Of a stretch of DNA of 51,530 nt, positions 15,348 to 23,214 are shown piece after piece (position 1 is the first letter of the stretch; each line of letters opens with the position of its first letter). The stretch spans positions 3,601-55,130 of the forward strand of contig DBXD01000046.1 of the NCBI GenBank assembly GCA_002309425.1, read 5' to 3'. The position numbers and the translations under genes are program-made. The notes below the pieces were generated by a model. That model did not search any database and was not told where the DNA came from. It was given only the letters and a program-made list of their open reading frames with translations. The stretch comes from Cyanobacteria bacterium UBA1221. Lineage in GTDB: Bacteria > Cyanobacteriota > Vampirovibrionia > Gastranaerophilales > Gastranaerophilaceae.

Positions 15348-16718
15348 ATGGACGGCATTAATAAATTCAAATTCGGAGAAATAACGACGGTATCAAAGCA
15401 GAACTATTCAAAAAGTGGTGCTGCCGGTAATGCTGCCGGTGGGGTTCAGCAAGAGGACAGAGGTATTTTTGCTCAGGGCGGTACTGTACAGCGTACGAGT
15501 AACAGTGTTACACCGGGAGGTCCTACACAGGCTCACGGTTCAGGTAAGTATGCCAAAACAGGTCCGGGAACCGGAAATGTAAATGCAAACTGGTCCAAGT
15601 ATGGCGCCATGTATGGCGGCTCCGGAATTGCAAGTGCCGCAAATATGAAACAGTATATGGGGTATATGGCAACTCAGTATGGTGAAAAAAGTATGCCAGG
15701 ACCCCAAAAAACTGCGTTGCAAAAAGCAGGAGAATACGCAGAACTTGCCAAAACCGGGATGGATACATTAGAAAAAGGTAAAAAACTCTATGATGAAGGT
15801 AAAAGTCTCTATAGTGATATTAAATCATTGATTAGCGGCGGGTCAAGTGAAGAAAAAATTACAAACCTTGAAACAAAGTTAGAAAAAGCCAAGACCGGGA
15901 AAGATGTTGATAAAGTTGGTACAAAAGCTCAGAAATTAGAAACAGAGTTAAATACTGAAAAAGGCAAGATTCAGCCAAAGGTTGAAAGTGCTAAAGCAGA
16001 AAAAGATAATAAAGATAAGGCTGTTCAGGATGCTCAGACTGCGGTAGATAATGTAAATAGCGGTAATACCGAAACCTTGAAGCCTTTAAAAGAAAAATAT
16101 GAAACCGCACAAAAAGATACTCAGCAAAAAGAAGTTGCTAAAAACGAGGCTCAAACAGCCAGAGATGAAGCAAAAGCAAAAGATGATGAGGCCGCAGAGT
16201 CCGTTGCAATAGCCAAAGATGGTGTGACTTCTGCAGAGATAGAATTAACAGAGGCTGAAGCAGAGTTAGCCAGTGCAACAGATGAAACAACAAGAGCCGC
16301 GGCTCAACTCAGAGTAAATAACGCAAAGATAGCAAAAGCGGAAGCTGAAAGAAAATTATGGGAAGCAGAAAACTATAAAGATGCAACCGCAGCACAACTT
16401 TCAGCAAAAGAGGCGGAGTTAAAGACAGCAGAAACCAATTTAGAAACTGCCCGAAAAACTGAAAGTGATGCAAAATCCGATTATGAAGGAACTCAAACAA
16501 AAGAACGGGATGCTGCAAACAAAGTTTTAGATAAAGCAAAACAGGAAGCAACCAAGGCAAATGACGGGTACAACAAGGTAAAAGCTGAAGCTGACGGCAT
16601 AGATGCGGATTTAGGCAAAATTGCGGGTCTAAAAACAAAAATTGATGCTAAAAAGGCTGAAATAGAAGCGGAAAAAGCAGGACAAAAAGACGAAAAAAAA
16701 CCTGAAGAAGAAAAATAA
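15348..16718 (+). CDS. Long coiled-coil hypothetical protein
   Basis: This 456-residue protein has a strong GAGGAG ribosome-binding site and no signal peptide. Residues 1-120 are Gly/Ser/Thr/Gln-rich and probably disordered. Residues 120-155 look like a short amphipathic helix region (LQKAGEYAELAKTGMDTLEK). From about 165 to 445 the chain is almost entirely Ala, Lys, Glu, Asp, Thr and Gln with heptad-like spacing, predicting long coiled coils. It ends in an acidic/basic KPEEEK tail. Such chains serve as cytoskeletal, scaffold or secreted filament proteins; no family is recognised. It stands alone with its own terminator. Secretion through the type I system at 28760-33400 is conceivable but unsupported. 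Confidence 0.7.
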   Translation: MDGINKFKFGEITTVSKQNYSKSGAAGNAAGGVQQEDRGIFAQGGTVQRTSNSVTPGGPTQAHGSGKYAKTGPGTGNVNANWSKYGAMYGGSGIASAANMKQYMGYMATQYGEKSMPGPQKTALQKAGEYAELAKTGMDTLEKGKKLYDEGKSLYSDIKSLISGGSSEEKITNLETKLEKAKTGKDVDKVGTKAQKLETELNTEKGKIQPKVESAKAEKDNKDKAVQDAQTAVDNVNSGNTETLKPLKEKYETAQKDTQQKEVAKNEAQTARDEAKAKDDEAAESVAIAKDGVTSAEIELTEAEAELASATDETTRAAAQLRVNNAKIAKAEAERKLWEAENYKDATAAQLSAKEAELKTAETNLETARKTESDAKSDYEGTQTKERDAANKVLDKAKQEATKANDGYNKVKAEADGIDADLGKIAGLKTKIDAKKAEIEAEKAGQKDEKKPEEEK

Positions 16719-16753
16719 ACATTTGCATAAATTACTTCTTTCTTGATACATAG

Positions 16754-16781
16754 AAGGTGCTCCATTCGGAGTACCTTTTTT
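16754..16781 (+). terminator. Hairpin terminator after the coiled-coil gene
   Basis: A 10-bp stem (16754-16763 with 16768-16777; core GGTGCTCC/GGAGTACC with one G-T pair) with an ATTC loop is followed by a T-run. It separates the coiled-coil gene from the convergent efflux operon. Confidence 0.85.
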
Positions 16782-16794
16782 AGTGTTATTATTC

Positions 16795-18024
16795 TTATTC
16801 ATACCTTAAAGCATCAATCGGGTTAAGGAGAGAAGCTTTGTATGCGGGGTAATAGCCGAACAGTACTCCGATAGCACCGGAAAATCCCAACGACAGTGCT
16901 ATTGAAAACCCGGATATTAAAATATTCATTGTAGAGAACATTTCTATGCATTTTGAACAGGTGACTCCGAATATTACGCCGATTATGCCGCCGATTATAG
17001 ACAGTAAAAATGATTCTATTAAAAATTGTATTCTGATGTCACTGGCTTTTGCTCCGATTGCCATACGGATTCCTATTTCTTTTGTTCTTTCGGTTACGGA
17101 TACAAGCATAATATTCATAATGCCTATTCCGCCTACGAGCAGTGATACGGATGCTATTGCACCCAGTAAAATTGACATTGTTTTTGCTGAGGATTTAATG
17201 GTTTCCTGCATTTCTGCCAAATTTCTTATCTCAAAATCGTTATCCTGATTTTTGCCGATGTGGTGGCGGGTTTTCAGAATTTCAGTAATATCTTTTTGTG
17301 TAGTGTCTAATATATCAGAATCGGAAGCCTTTACGTTAATCATACTGACAGTTCCCGGGAAAGCCGTTCCAAAAACTTTTTTCTGGGCGGTAGTTATCGG
17401 AATAAATACCAAATCATCCTGATCCATTCCCATTCCGCTCTGTCCTTTGGGTTTAAGAAGTCCTATTATTTTAAAAGGAACATTCCCTATTCTCATGGTT
17501 TTGTTAATAGGGTCAACATCGCCAAAAAGCTCTGTTGCAACGGTGTTCCCGATAATTGCAACTTTTGAACTGTTTTTGTTATCGTCTTCCGCAAAATTTC
17601 TGCCGCTCATAATTTCATAGTTTCTTATGAATAAATAGGAGGCTGTTGTTCCGCCGACAGAACTCGACCAGTTTTGATTGCCGTAGGTGAGCTGCTTGTT
17701 TTCTGAAGAATATGGCGCTACGGCTAAAATTCCACGGGCCCCTTTTTCGATTGCTTCCGCATCTTTTAGTGTGAGTGTAGGCTTTGTCCCAAATCCCATG
17801 CGAACTCCGCCTGAATTAGCAGAGGCAGAACGCACCATAAGAAGATTTGAACCCATTGATTCCATATCTTTTGCGATTTTTTCCCTTGCTCCGGAACCTA
17901 CCGCAAGCATTATTATAACAGCGCTTACACCTATAATTATACCCAAGCTTGTGAGCATTGAACGCATTTTGTTTATTTTTAACGATATTGTCGCCATTTT
18001 GAAAATAGATTTGAAATCAAGCAT
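16795..18024 (-). CDS. macB: MacB-type ABC transporter permease subunit
   Basis: This 409-residue protein is the membrane half of MacB, encoded separately from the ATPase. TM1 lies at about residues 22-45 (MLTSLGIIIGVSAVIIMLAVGSG). A large periplasmic domain follows (about 50-280). Three more helices at the C-terminus include the FtsX/MacB signature GGIGIMNIMLVSVTERTKEIGIRMAIGAK. MacB proteins work as mechanotransmitters, driving substrate from the periplasm through MacA and TolC out of the cell. Its ATG lies 3 bp after the ATPase gene stop. It is the last gene of the operon that begins with tolC at 22448. Confidence 0.92.
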   Translation of the reverse strand: MLDFKSIFKMATISLKINKMRSMLTSLGIIIGVSAVIIMLAVGSGAREKIAKDMESMGSNLLMVRSASANSGGVRMGFGTKPTLTLKDAEAIEKGARGILAVAPYSSENKQLTYGNQNWSSSVGGTTASYLFIRNYEIMSGRNFAEDDNKNSSKVAIIGNTVATELFGDVDPINKTMRIGNVPFKIIGLLKPKGQSGMGMDQDDLVFIPITTAQKKVFGTAFPGTVSMINVKASDSDILDTTQKDITEILKTRHHIGKNQDNDFEIRNLAEMQETIKSSAKTMSILLGAIASVSLLVGGIGIMNIMLVSVTERTKEIGIRMAIGAKASDIRIQFLIESFLLSIIGGIIGVIFGVTCSKCIEMFSTMNILISGFSIALSLGFSGAIGVLFGYYPAYKASLLNPIDALRYE

Positions 18025-18027
18025 ATC

Positions 18028-18744
18028 TTATGTTTCCCTTGTTCTGTGTTTTTGCCATTCTTCTTTTGGCATATCGAGTACAATATTTCCGTCTTTGAAC
18101 TTAACTACCCGTTTTGTATATGCGGCAATGTCAGGTTCATGGGTTACAACTACAATTGTTTTTCCCATTTCTTCGTTGAGTCTTACGAAGAATTCCATAA
18201 CCTCAATACTGGTTTTTGTATCAAGATTTCCTGTCGGTTCGTCTGCCAAGATAAGCGGGGCATCATTAACTATTGCCCTTGCAATGGCTACACGTTGCTG
18301 CTGTCCTCCTGACATTTGGTTTGGCATATGGTCTTCTCTGTTCTCCAGCCCTACAATTTTCAGAGCCCACTTTGCCCGTTCGATTCTTTCTGATTCGGAT
18401 ATGCCTTTATATATCATCGGCAGACAGACATTGTCGAGTGCTGATGTTCTGGATATAAGATTAAAACCCTGAAAAATAAATCCTATTTTCTCGCATCTGA
18501 CCATTGCAAGGTGATTTGAGTCAAGTTTAAGCATATCTTCCCCATCAAGAAAATAACTTCCCGATGTCGGTTTATCGAGAGTCCCGAGCATATTCATAAA
18601 AGTAGATTTGCCCGAACCGGAAGTGCCCATAATTGCTACAAATTCCCCCTTATCAACATTAAGAGAAACCGAGTTTAGGGCGTTGAAACTTTCTTCGCCC
18701 GTCTGATATGTTTTTATTGCATCTTTTACTTCTATTAAGTGCAT
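18028..18744 (-). CDS. macB: MacB/LolD-type ABC transporter ATP-binding subunit
   Basis: The 238-residue ATPase has Walker A GTSGSGKST at about residue 40, the Q-loop FQGFNLI, the ABC signature MSGGQQQRVAIARAI and Walker B LILADEPTGNLD, with the switch His in VVTHEP. The order and the DEPTGNLD motif are those of the MacB/LolD/FtsE subgroup. It pairs with the permease directly downstream (3 bp), so together they equal one full-length MacB. The preceding DUF3137 gene ends 2 bp before this gene's start, which indicates tight co-transcription. Confidence 0.93.
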   Translation of the reverse strand: MHLIEVKDAIKTYQTGEESFNALNSVSLNVDKGEFVAIMGTSGSGKSTFMNMLGTLDKPTSGSYFLDGEDMLKLDSNHLAMVRCEKIGFIFQGFNLISRTSALDNVCLPMIYKGISESERIERAKWALKIVGLENREDHMPNQMSGGQQQRVAIARAIVNDAPLILADEPTGNLDTKTSIEVMEFFVRLNEEMGKTIVVVTHEPDIAAYTKRVVKFKDGNIVLDMPKEEWQKHRTRET

Positions 18745-18746
18745 TT

Positions 18747-19733
18747 TTATAGTCCTGTTCTTATGTTTAATTTTAAGTATTCCACCAAGTCTATTACAGA
18801 TACGATTTGACCAAACATTTTACGGAAATTTTTTCTGTTATCGGTACGTTTTGTTAATCCGAATAGTGCGAACATTCCGCCTTTTGCCCCTGTCGCGATA
18901 TATATATAATCATTGCAAAGAGAACAATATGTTTTGTTTGTTTCGGTAAATTGTATCGATATATTTTTTAATTTTTCCATAAAAGACGGAGTTAAAAGAT
19001 ACCTTGCCTCCACCTGATCCGTTGAATATACATTGAACTTTTTGTTAAATTCAGGATCTTCCAGAATTACTTTATCTAATCCAAATGCTATTAAATCGGC
19101 GCAGGATACTTTTTTAGGGCGTAAAACAGTTTTACCGCTAAAACTTTTATTCATTTTCGCTCGTATAATTCCGCCTTCAAAATTAAAATCGTTGCCGCTG
19201 TACATAGCCTGTGAAAATTCCAATTTCACGTCCTTACAATGTCCTTGAAACATGTCTGTGTATGCGTGAACTATGTTTTCATTTTCATTACAGGGAAAAA
19301 TGTCTGCATCAAAAACATCCTCATAAAATTTGTCATCAGCAATCTCAAACCATCTGAATCCGTCAAATGTGCTTGCAAGTATCGGCATTATCTGATTTTT
19401 TATTTTATATTCAAAATGCTGCTGAAGTTTATTCCATATGAATGTTCCTATTAATATGGCAAACAGGATTGCCTTTTTGCTGCCGTATTTTGCAAAGGCT
19501 CTATACCCGCTATTGTATGTCTGTGCGTCTGTATAATGTGTGGAATAAAGGTATATAAGCGCTGCTATAATGATGACAGCAATAATTGCAACAAGTGTTG
19601 CAATTATTGTGGCCAGAATAAGCCTTATTTTCCGTTCTTTTTCAAAAGGTCTTACTCTCGGAAGCACGAAATTTTCCAAGTTGTAAGAATATTTGTCTGC
19701 AAGTTCTTTTATCCAGTCTTTTTCTTCTGTCAT
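18747..19733 (-). CDS. DUF3137 membrane protein inside the efflux operon
   Basis: The 328-residue protein has two close hydrophobic segments (about residues 38-67 and 88-103), then a soluble domain of about 220 residues. Elements such as IMPILASTFDGFRWFE, FPCNENENIVHAYTDMFQGHCKDVKLEFSQA and GGIIRAKMNKSFSGKTVL resemble the DUF3137 pattern (an FNKxFxGxT-type motif in the middle). The family's function is unknown. Its place between the MacA-like gene (18 bp gap) and the split MacB genes (2 bp gap) suggests a role linked to this exporter. The family call is by pattern. Confidence 0.65.
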   Translation of the reverse strand: MTEEKDWIKELADKYSYNLENFVLPRVRPFEKERKIRLILATIIATLVAIIAVIIIAALIYLYSTHYTDAQTYNSGYRAFAKYGSKKAILFAILIGTFIWNKLQQHFEYKIKNQIMPILASTFDGFRWFEIADDKFYEDVFDADIFPCNENENIVHAYTDMFQGHCKDVKLEFSQAMYSGNDFNFEGGIIRAKMNKSFSGKTVLRPKKVSCADLIAFGLDKVILEDPEFNKKFNVYSTDQVEARYLLTPSFMEKLKNISIQFTETNKTYCSLCNDYIYIATGAKGGMFALFGLTKRTDNRKNFRKMFGQIVSVIDLVEYLKLNIRTGL

Positions 19734-19751
19734 TTTTACCTCTGTTTATTA

Positions 19752-20918
19752 TTAGAACATTCCGGGCGGTTTTCTTCTCTGAGGTTTGCTTTTATCCCTT
19801 TTTACAACATTGGAGGACCCGACTATTACCTGCGTGCCGGATTTTAACTCACTGCTTTTTATTTCTATACGCGTATCATCACTTGCGCCTGTTTCTATAT
19901 CGACTCTTTTAGGTTCTTTGTTTTCAAGTATCCAGATACCCTGCGTTTTGTATTTTTTTCCGTCTGTTTCCGGGGTATATTTAAGAGCAATGGAAGGCGC
20001 ACAGAGTACGTTTTCGCTTTTGTTTGTAATAATGGAAACATTTGCGGTCATTCCGGGGATAAGTTTTAAGTCCTGGTTATCCACACCGACGATTACCGAA
20101 TATGTTACAACGTTGGATACCGTTGTCGGAGAAATCCTGACCTGTGTTACTTTCCCGTCAAATACGCTGTCAGGGTAGCCGTCAAGCGTGTAATTTACTT
20201 CCTGTCCCTCTTTTACTCTGCTTATATCAGCTTCTGATACGTTAACTTCAATTTGCATTTTTGTCAAATCCTGGGCAATCGTGAATAATTCCGGTGCCTG
20301 AAAACTTGCGGCAACAGGCTGACCGAGGTCAATTTTACGGGCAATGATTGTTCCGTCAACAGGTGCAATTATTTTTGTGTAACCTAAATTCGTCAGAGCT
20401 GTTTGGTAAGAAGCTCTGGATTGATTAATTTTTGCTCTTGCAGCACCGACTTGTGCAAGATTGGATAAATAATCGCTTTCCGCCTGATCTAATTCACTTT
20501 TTGCTATGAAGTTTTTTGCATATAGATTTTTGAAACGTGTGTATGTTTTTCTTGACATTTCAGTTACTGCTTGTATTCTTGCCATTTCTGCTTCTGCCGA
20601 ATTAATTTGGGCAAGATTCTGCTCTACTGTTGCTTCAAAGGTTGCCGGGTCAATTTGTGCAAGAAGTTGTCCTTTTTTTACTTCCGAGTTGTAATCTACA
20701 TATATGGCTTTTATAAGTCCGGATACGGTTGAACCTACACTTACGGTATTGACCGGATTTATTGTGCCGGATGCTTCCACAACCTGGGTAATCGTACACT
20801 CGCTCAGTTTTTGAGTTTCATAGTGAACTCTGTTCTTAATTTTGTGATGAGCAAATCCTATGCCGACGAGCGCAACCGCTGCTAATGCTATTACCAAATA
20901 TTTTTTGTTGTTATTCAT
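19752..20918 (-). CDS. macA: MacA-type periplasmic adaptor (membrane fusion protein)
   Basis: The 388-residue protein has an N-terminal anchor (about residues 6-24). A split biotinyl-lipoyl domain follows (ASGTINPVNTVSVGSTVSGLIKAIYVDYNSEVKKGQLLAQIDP) and its second half is YTKIIAPVDGTIIARKIDLGQPVAAS. Between them is an alpha-hairpin of about 75 residues, with TFEATVEQNLAQINSAEAEMA and the RIQAV helix. Beta-barrel and membrane-proximal domains complete the chain. It would link MacB in the inner membrane to the TolC-like protein encoded just upstream (3 bp gap). The C-terminus is basic and Pro-rich (KSKPQRRKPPGMF). Confidence 0.92.
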   Translation of the reverse strand: MNNNKKYLVIALAAVALVGIGFAHHKIKNRVHYETQKLSECTITQVVEASGTINPVNTVSVGSTVSGLIKAIYVDYNSEVKKGQLLAQIDPATFEATVEQNLAQINSAEAEMARIQAVTEMSRKTYTRFKNLYAKNFIAKSELDQAESDYLSNLAQVGAARAKINQSRASYQTALTNLGYTKIIAPVDGTIIARKIDLGQPVAASFQAPELFTIAQDLTKMQIEVNVSEADISRVKEGQEVNYTLDGYPDSVFDGKVTQVRISPTTVSNVVTYSVIVGVDNQDLKLIPGMTANVSIITNKSENVLCAPSIALKYTPETDGKKYKTQGIWILENKEPKRVDIETGASDDTRIEIKSSELKSGTQVIVGSSNVVKRDKSKPQRRKPPGMF

Positions 20919-20921
20919 AGT

Positions 20922-22448
20922 CTAGTCCTCAACCGTTATGGTTATTTCTTGCGGAAGAGCAATGAGTTTTTCCAGGTCCGCTCTTGCCACATTATAATTA
21001 TAAACCGTCTGTACATATGTGTTTTGTGCCGTATTGTAGTTCTGTTTAGCATCCTGTAATTCTATATAGTCACCTAATCCTACGGCGTACCTGCCGTCTG
21101 CCAGTTCAAAGTTTTCTCTCGTTTGTTTTACTTTTACCGCCATTAAAGGAATTTCTTTTTCAAGCTGAATCATATTTATGTATGCATTCTGTACTTCAAA
21201 ATAAATATTCTGGCGCATAAGTTCAATATCATTTTTGGCAGATTCTACCTGAAGTTTTCCGTTATCTATTCTGAATTTTTCCTGCGCTATATTCAGGTTC
21301 GTTGAGAGTCCTATACTGGCATTCCAAGAACTTGTATGATATTCATCTCTGTATCCGTAGCCGAGTCCGCCTGTAATCTCCGGCAAATACTCCCTTTTAA
21401 TGTAACTTAATTGCTGTTTCATTGCATCTAATGTAGCTTCGTATGCTTTTAAATCGGGACGGTTTTTTATTGCTAGTTTCTCACATTCCTCAAATGAGTA
21501 TTTAAAGGGTGTGAATTTGTAGTTATCAAGTATTGTTAACTGCTCCACCCGGGAGGTCAATACGGCATTGGTTACATCCGTCGGAGGAGTGCTTAAATCT
21601 TTGTTTTCGGATATTTTTTCCAGATTTACCGGTATTTCATTTGTTAAATAGTTAAAAGTTTCTGTATTTGAAATTTCATAAGCAGGTGCATGTGCTACAT
21701 ACATTGAATTGTTTAATCTGACAATAGCATTTTCATAACTTTTTGTAGATTGTACAAGATTAATTTTTGAATCGCTTAAATTTACTTCCGCATTGACTAA
21801 ATCTATTTTTGAGCGTATTCCTTCATCAAAGTAGGCTTTAGTCCTCTGATAGTTCCTTTCGTTTATTTCTACGTTTGCTCTGTTTATTTCCATAGTGGCT
21901 TTTGCTGCCAGAACTCCGTAATAATTCGTTTTTACGTCAAAAATTGTATCAAGTACAATGCTGTCAAAATTGTATAAAGCCGAAATAGTGTAAAATTTTT
22001 GCATTTTTATTTGAGCATTTGTCTTTCCAAAATTCCAGATTAATTGATTTAATGAAGTTTGCAGATTATAGTATCTTGTATCAGAGTTCATTCTCTGAGA
22101 GTGGGAACCGTTGTAATAATAACCTGTTCCTACTCCTATCGTTGGGAAAAATGCTGTTTTGGCTATGCTCACATCATTTTTTGACATTTTATAGTTATAT
22201 GCAGCTTTTTTTATATTCGGACTGTTGTCCAGAGCAATCTGAATACAGTCTGAAAGATTGAGCTTAGCTCCCTGCTGTATTAGTGATTTGTTTGATTCAA
22301 AAGCATTTGCATATCCTATATTCATATATAGTGCAATCGTTATAACACATATCTTTGGAAAGATTTTATTGAAATTCAATATTTTATCCTCGGTTTCCAC
22401 ACCATTATATACAACGATATAACCATATTTTTTGTTCATTGTAATCAT
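20922..22448 (-). CDS. tolC: TolC-family outer membrane efflux protein (MacAB operon)
   Basis: This 508-residue protein is the first gene of the efflux operon. A signal sequence ends near residue 49 (ALYMNIGYANA), preceded by an unusually long 30-residue cytoplasmic-type start; a second ATG 9 bp in is an alternative start. The two OEP repeats are visible: LNLSDCIQIALDNSPNIKKAAY with its long helices, and FEECEKLAIKNRPDLKAYEATLDAMKQQL. Each repeat ends in a helix with the DYIELQDAKQNYNTAQNTY-type pattern. A loop rich in Thr/Asn separates the repeats. It should form the trimeric outer membrane duct for MacA and MacB. Confidence 0.9.
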   Translation of the reverse strand: MITMNKKYGYIVVYNGVETEDKILNFNKIFPKICVITIALYMNIGYANAFESNKSLIQQGAKLNLSDCIQIALDNSPNIKKAAYNYKMSKNDVSIAKTAFFPTIGVGTGYYYNGSHSQRMNSDTRYYNLQTSLNQLIWNFGKTNAQIKMQKFYTISALYNFDSIVLDTIFDVKTNYYGVLAAKATMEINRANVEINERNYQRTKAYFDEGIRSKIDLVNAEVNLSDSKINLVQSTKSYENAIVRLNNSMYVAHAPAYEISNTETFNYLTNEIPVNLEKISENKDLSTPPTDVTNAVLTSRVEQLTILDNYKFTPFKYSFEECEKLAIKNRPDLKAYEATLDAMKQQLSYIKREYLPEITGGLGYGYRDEYHTSSWNASIGLSTNLNIAQEKFRIDNGKLQVESAKNDIELMRQNIYFEVQNAYINMIQLEKEIPLMAVKVKQTRENFELADGRYAVGLGDYIELQDAKQNYNTAQNTYVQTVYNYNVARADLEKLIALPQEITITVED

Positions 22449-22460
22449 TTTTATGTATGA

Positions 22461-22494
22461 AAAAATAAAAAAAAGCTCCGCAGGGGTACGGAGC
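22461..22494 (-). terminator. Hairpin terminator of the 22545-23069 gene
   Basis: On the minus strand, GCTCCG (22494-22489) and CGGAGC (22480-22475) form the stem. A long T-rich run follows, the complement of 22461-22474. It lies between this gene and the tolC gene that starts the efflux operon. The flanking plus-strand sequence at about 22507-22525 has three short GGATTA(A) direct repeats. Confidence 0.8.
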
Positions 22495-22544
22495 CTACTT
22501 GTATAGGATTAAGGATTAAGGATTTAACTAAGAGTAAATTTTAA

Positions 22545-23069
22545 CTATGCCTGAGAACTAAAAGTACTTTTAATCTCTTCTGATCTCTGTTTCTTTAAAT
22601 CTTCTACTTCAGTTTTAATAGCTTCATTGTCAACGAGTAAGCAATCTTTTTCACCCTTAAGGGCTCCTTCCTGTTCGTGAATGAGTTCTCTTTCATAATC
22701 TCGAAAAGCCTTTAAACCTTCTTCGTAATAATTGTTGTACATTTGCGCTTCATAAGCACCCCGATTAGCTGCAAATTCCGGATGATCTTGTAAGTATTTA
22801 TCATAAGCTTCGGTATTTGTCATATTAAAAATACTTGTGTCTGCATACTGGTTTGCAAAATCCATCGCGAATTGCTGGTATGTTAACTGTCTGTTAAACA
22901 TTGATGACGGAATTGAAACCAATTCAAGAAGATTAATTTTTGCATCGGCTATGTGCTCTGCATATCTTTGCAACTCATTCAGTGATATTTGTAGTTGCCG
23001 AAGCCGCTGGTCGTTCCGACTTTTTCTCATAATGAGTTCATGAATACGCATGTGATTCGAAATTAACAT
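22545..23069 (-). CDS. Coiled-coil hypothetical protein
   Basis: The 174-residue protein has an AGGGA ribosome-binding site. It is almost wholly alpha-helical by composition: an N-terminal basic helix (LISNHMRIHELIMRKSRNDQ) and a LRQLQISLNELQRYAEHIA heptad. A middle segment rich in aromatic and Asn residues follows (TYQQFAMDFANQYADTSIFN), then a second long acidic/basic coiled coil to the C-terminus. It has no signal peptide or membrane segment. I do not recognise a family; structural and secretion-related helical proteins look similar. It is monocistronic with its own terminator. Confidence 0.65.
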   Translation of the reverse strand: MLISNHMRIHELIMRKSRNDQRLRQLQISLNELQRYAEHIADAKINLLELVSIPSSMFNRQLTYQQFAMDFANQYADTSIFNMTNTEAYDKYLQDHPEFAANRGAYEAQMYNNYYEEGLKAFRDYERELIHEQEGALKGEKDCLLVDNEAIKTEVEDLKKQRSEEIKSTFSSQA

Positions 23070-23214
23070 TTTAATCCCTACCTATCTTTTTTTAACCAAC
23101 CTATTGTAAAACTAACCTTTAACTAACCTTACATGTATATAAAAACAATTGGGGTTTAAGAATTGCATGAAAGGGGGAATTTTGTTAACAAAACTTAACA
23201 ATTCTATGGCATTG

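Noticed and set aside
17687..18472. 261-codon frame opposite the MacB permease and ATPase genes
   Set aside because: Antisense shadow of two strongly supported ABC transporter genes; its sequence has no domain of its own.
22506..22526. Three direct GGATTA(A) repeats, considered as a possible microsatellite or CRISPR-like repeat
   Set aside because: Too short, contiguous and without spacers; most likely slippage next to the terminator at 22461-22494.
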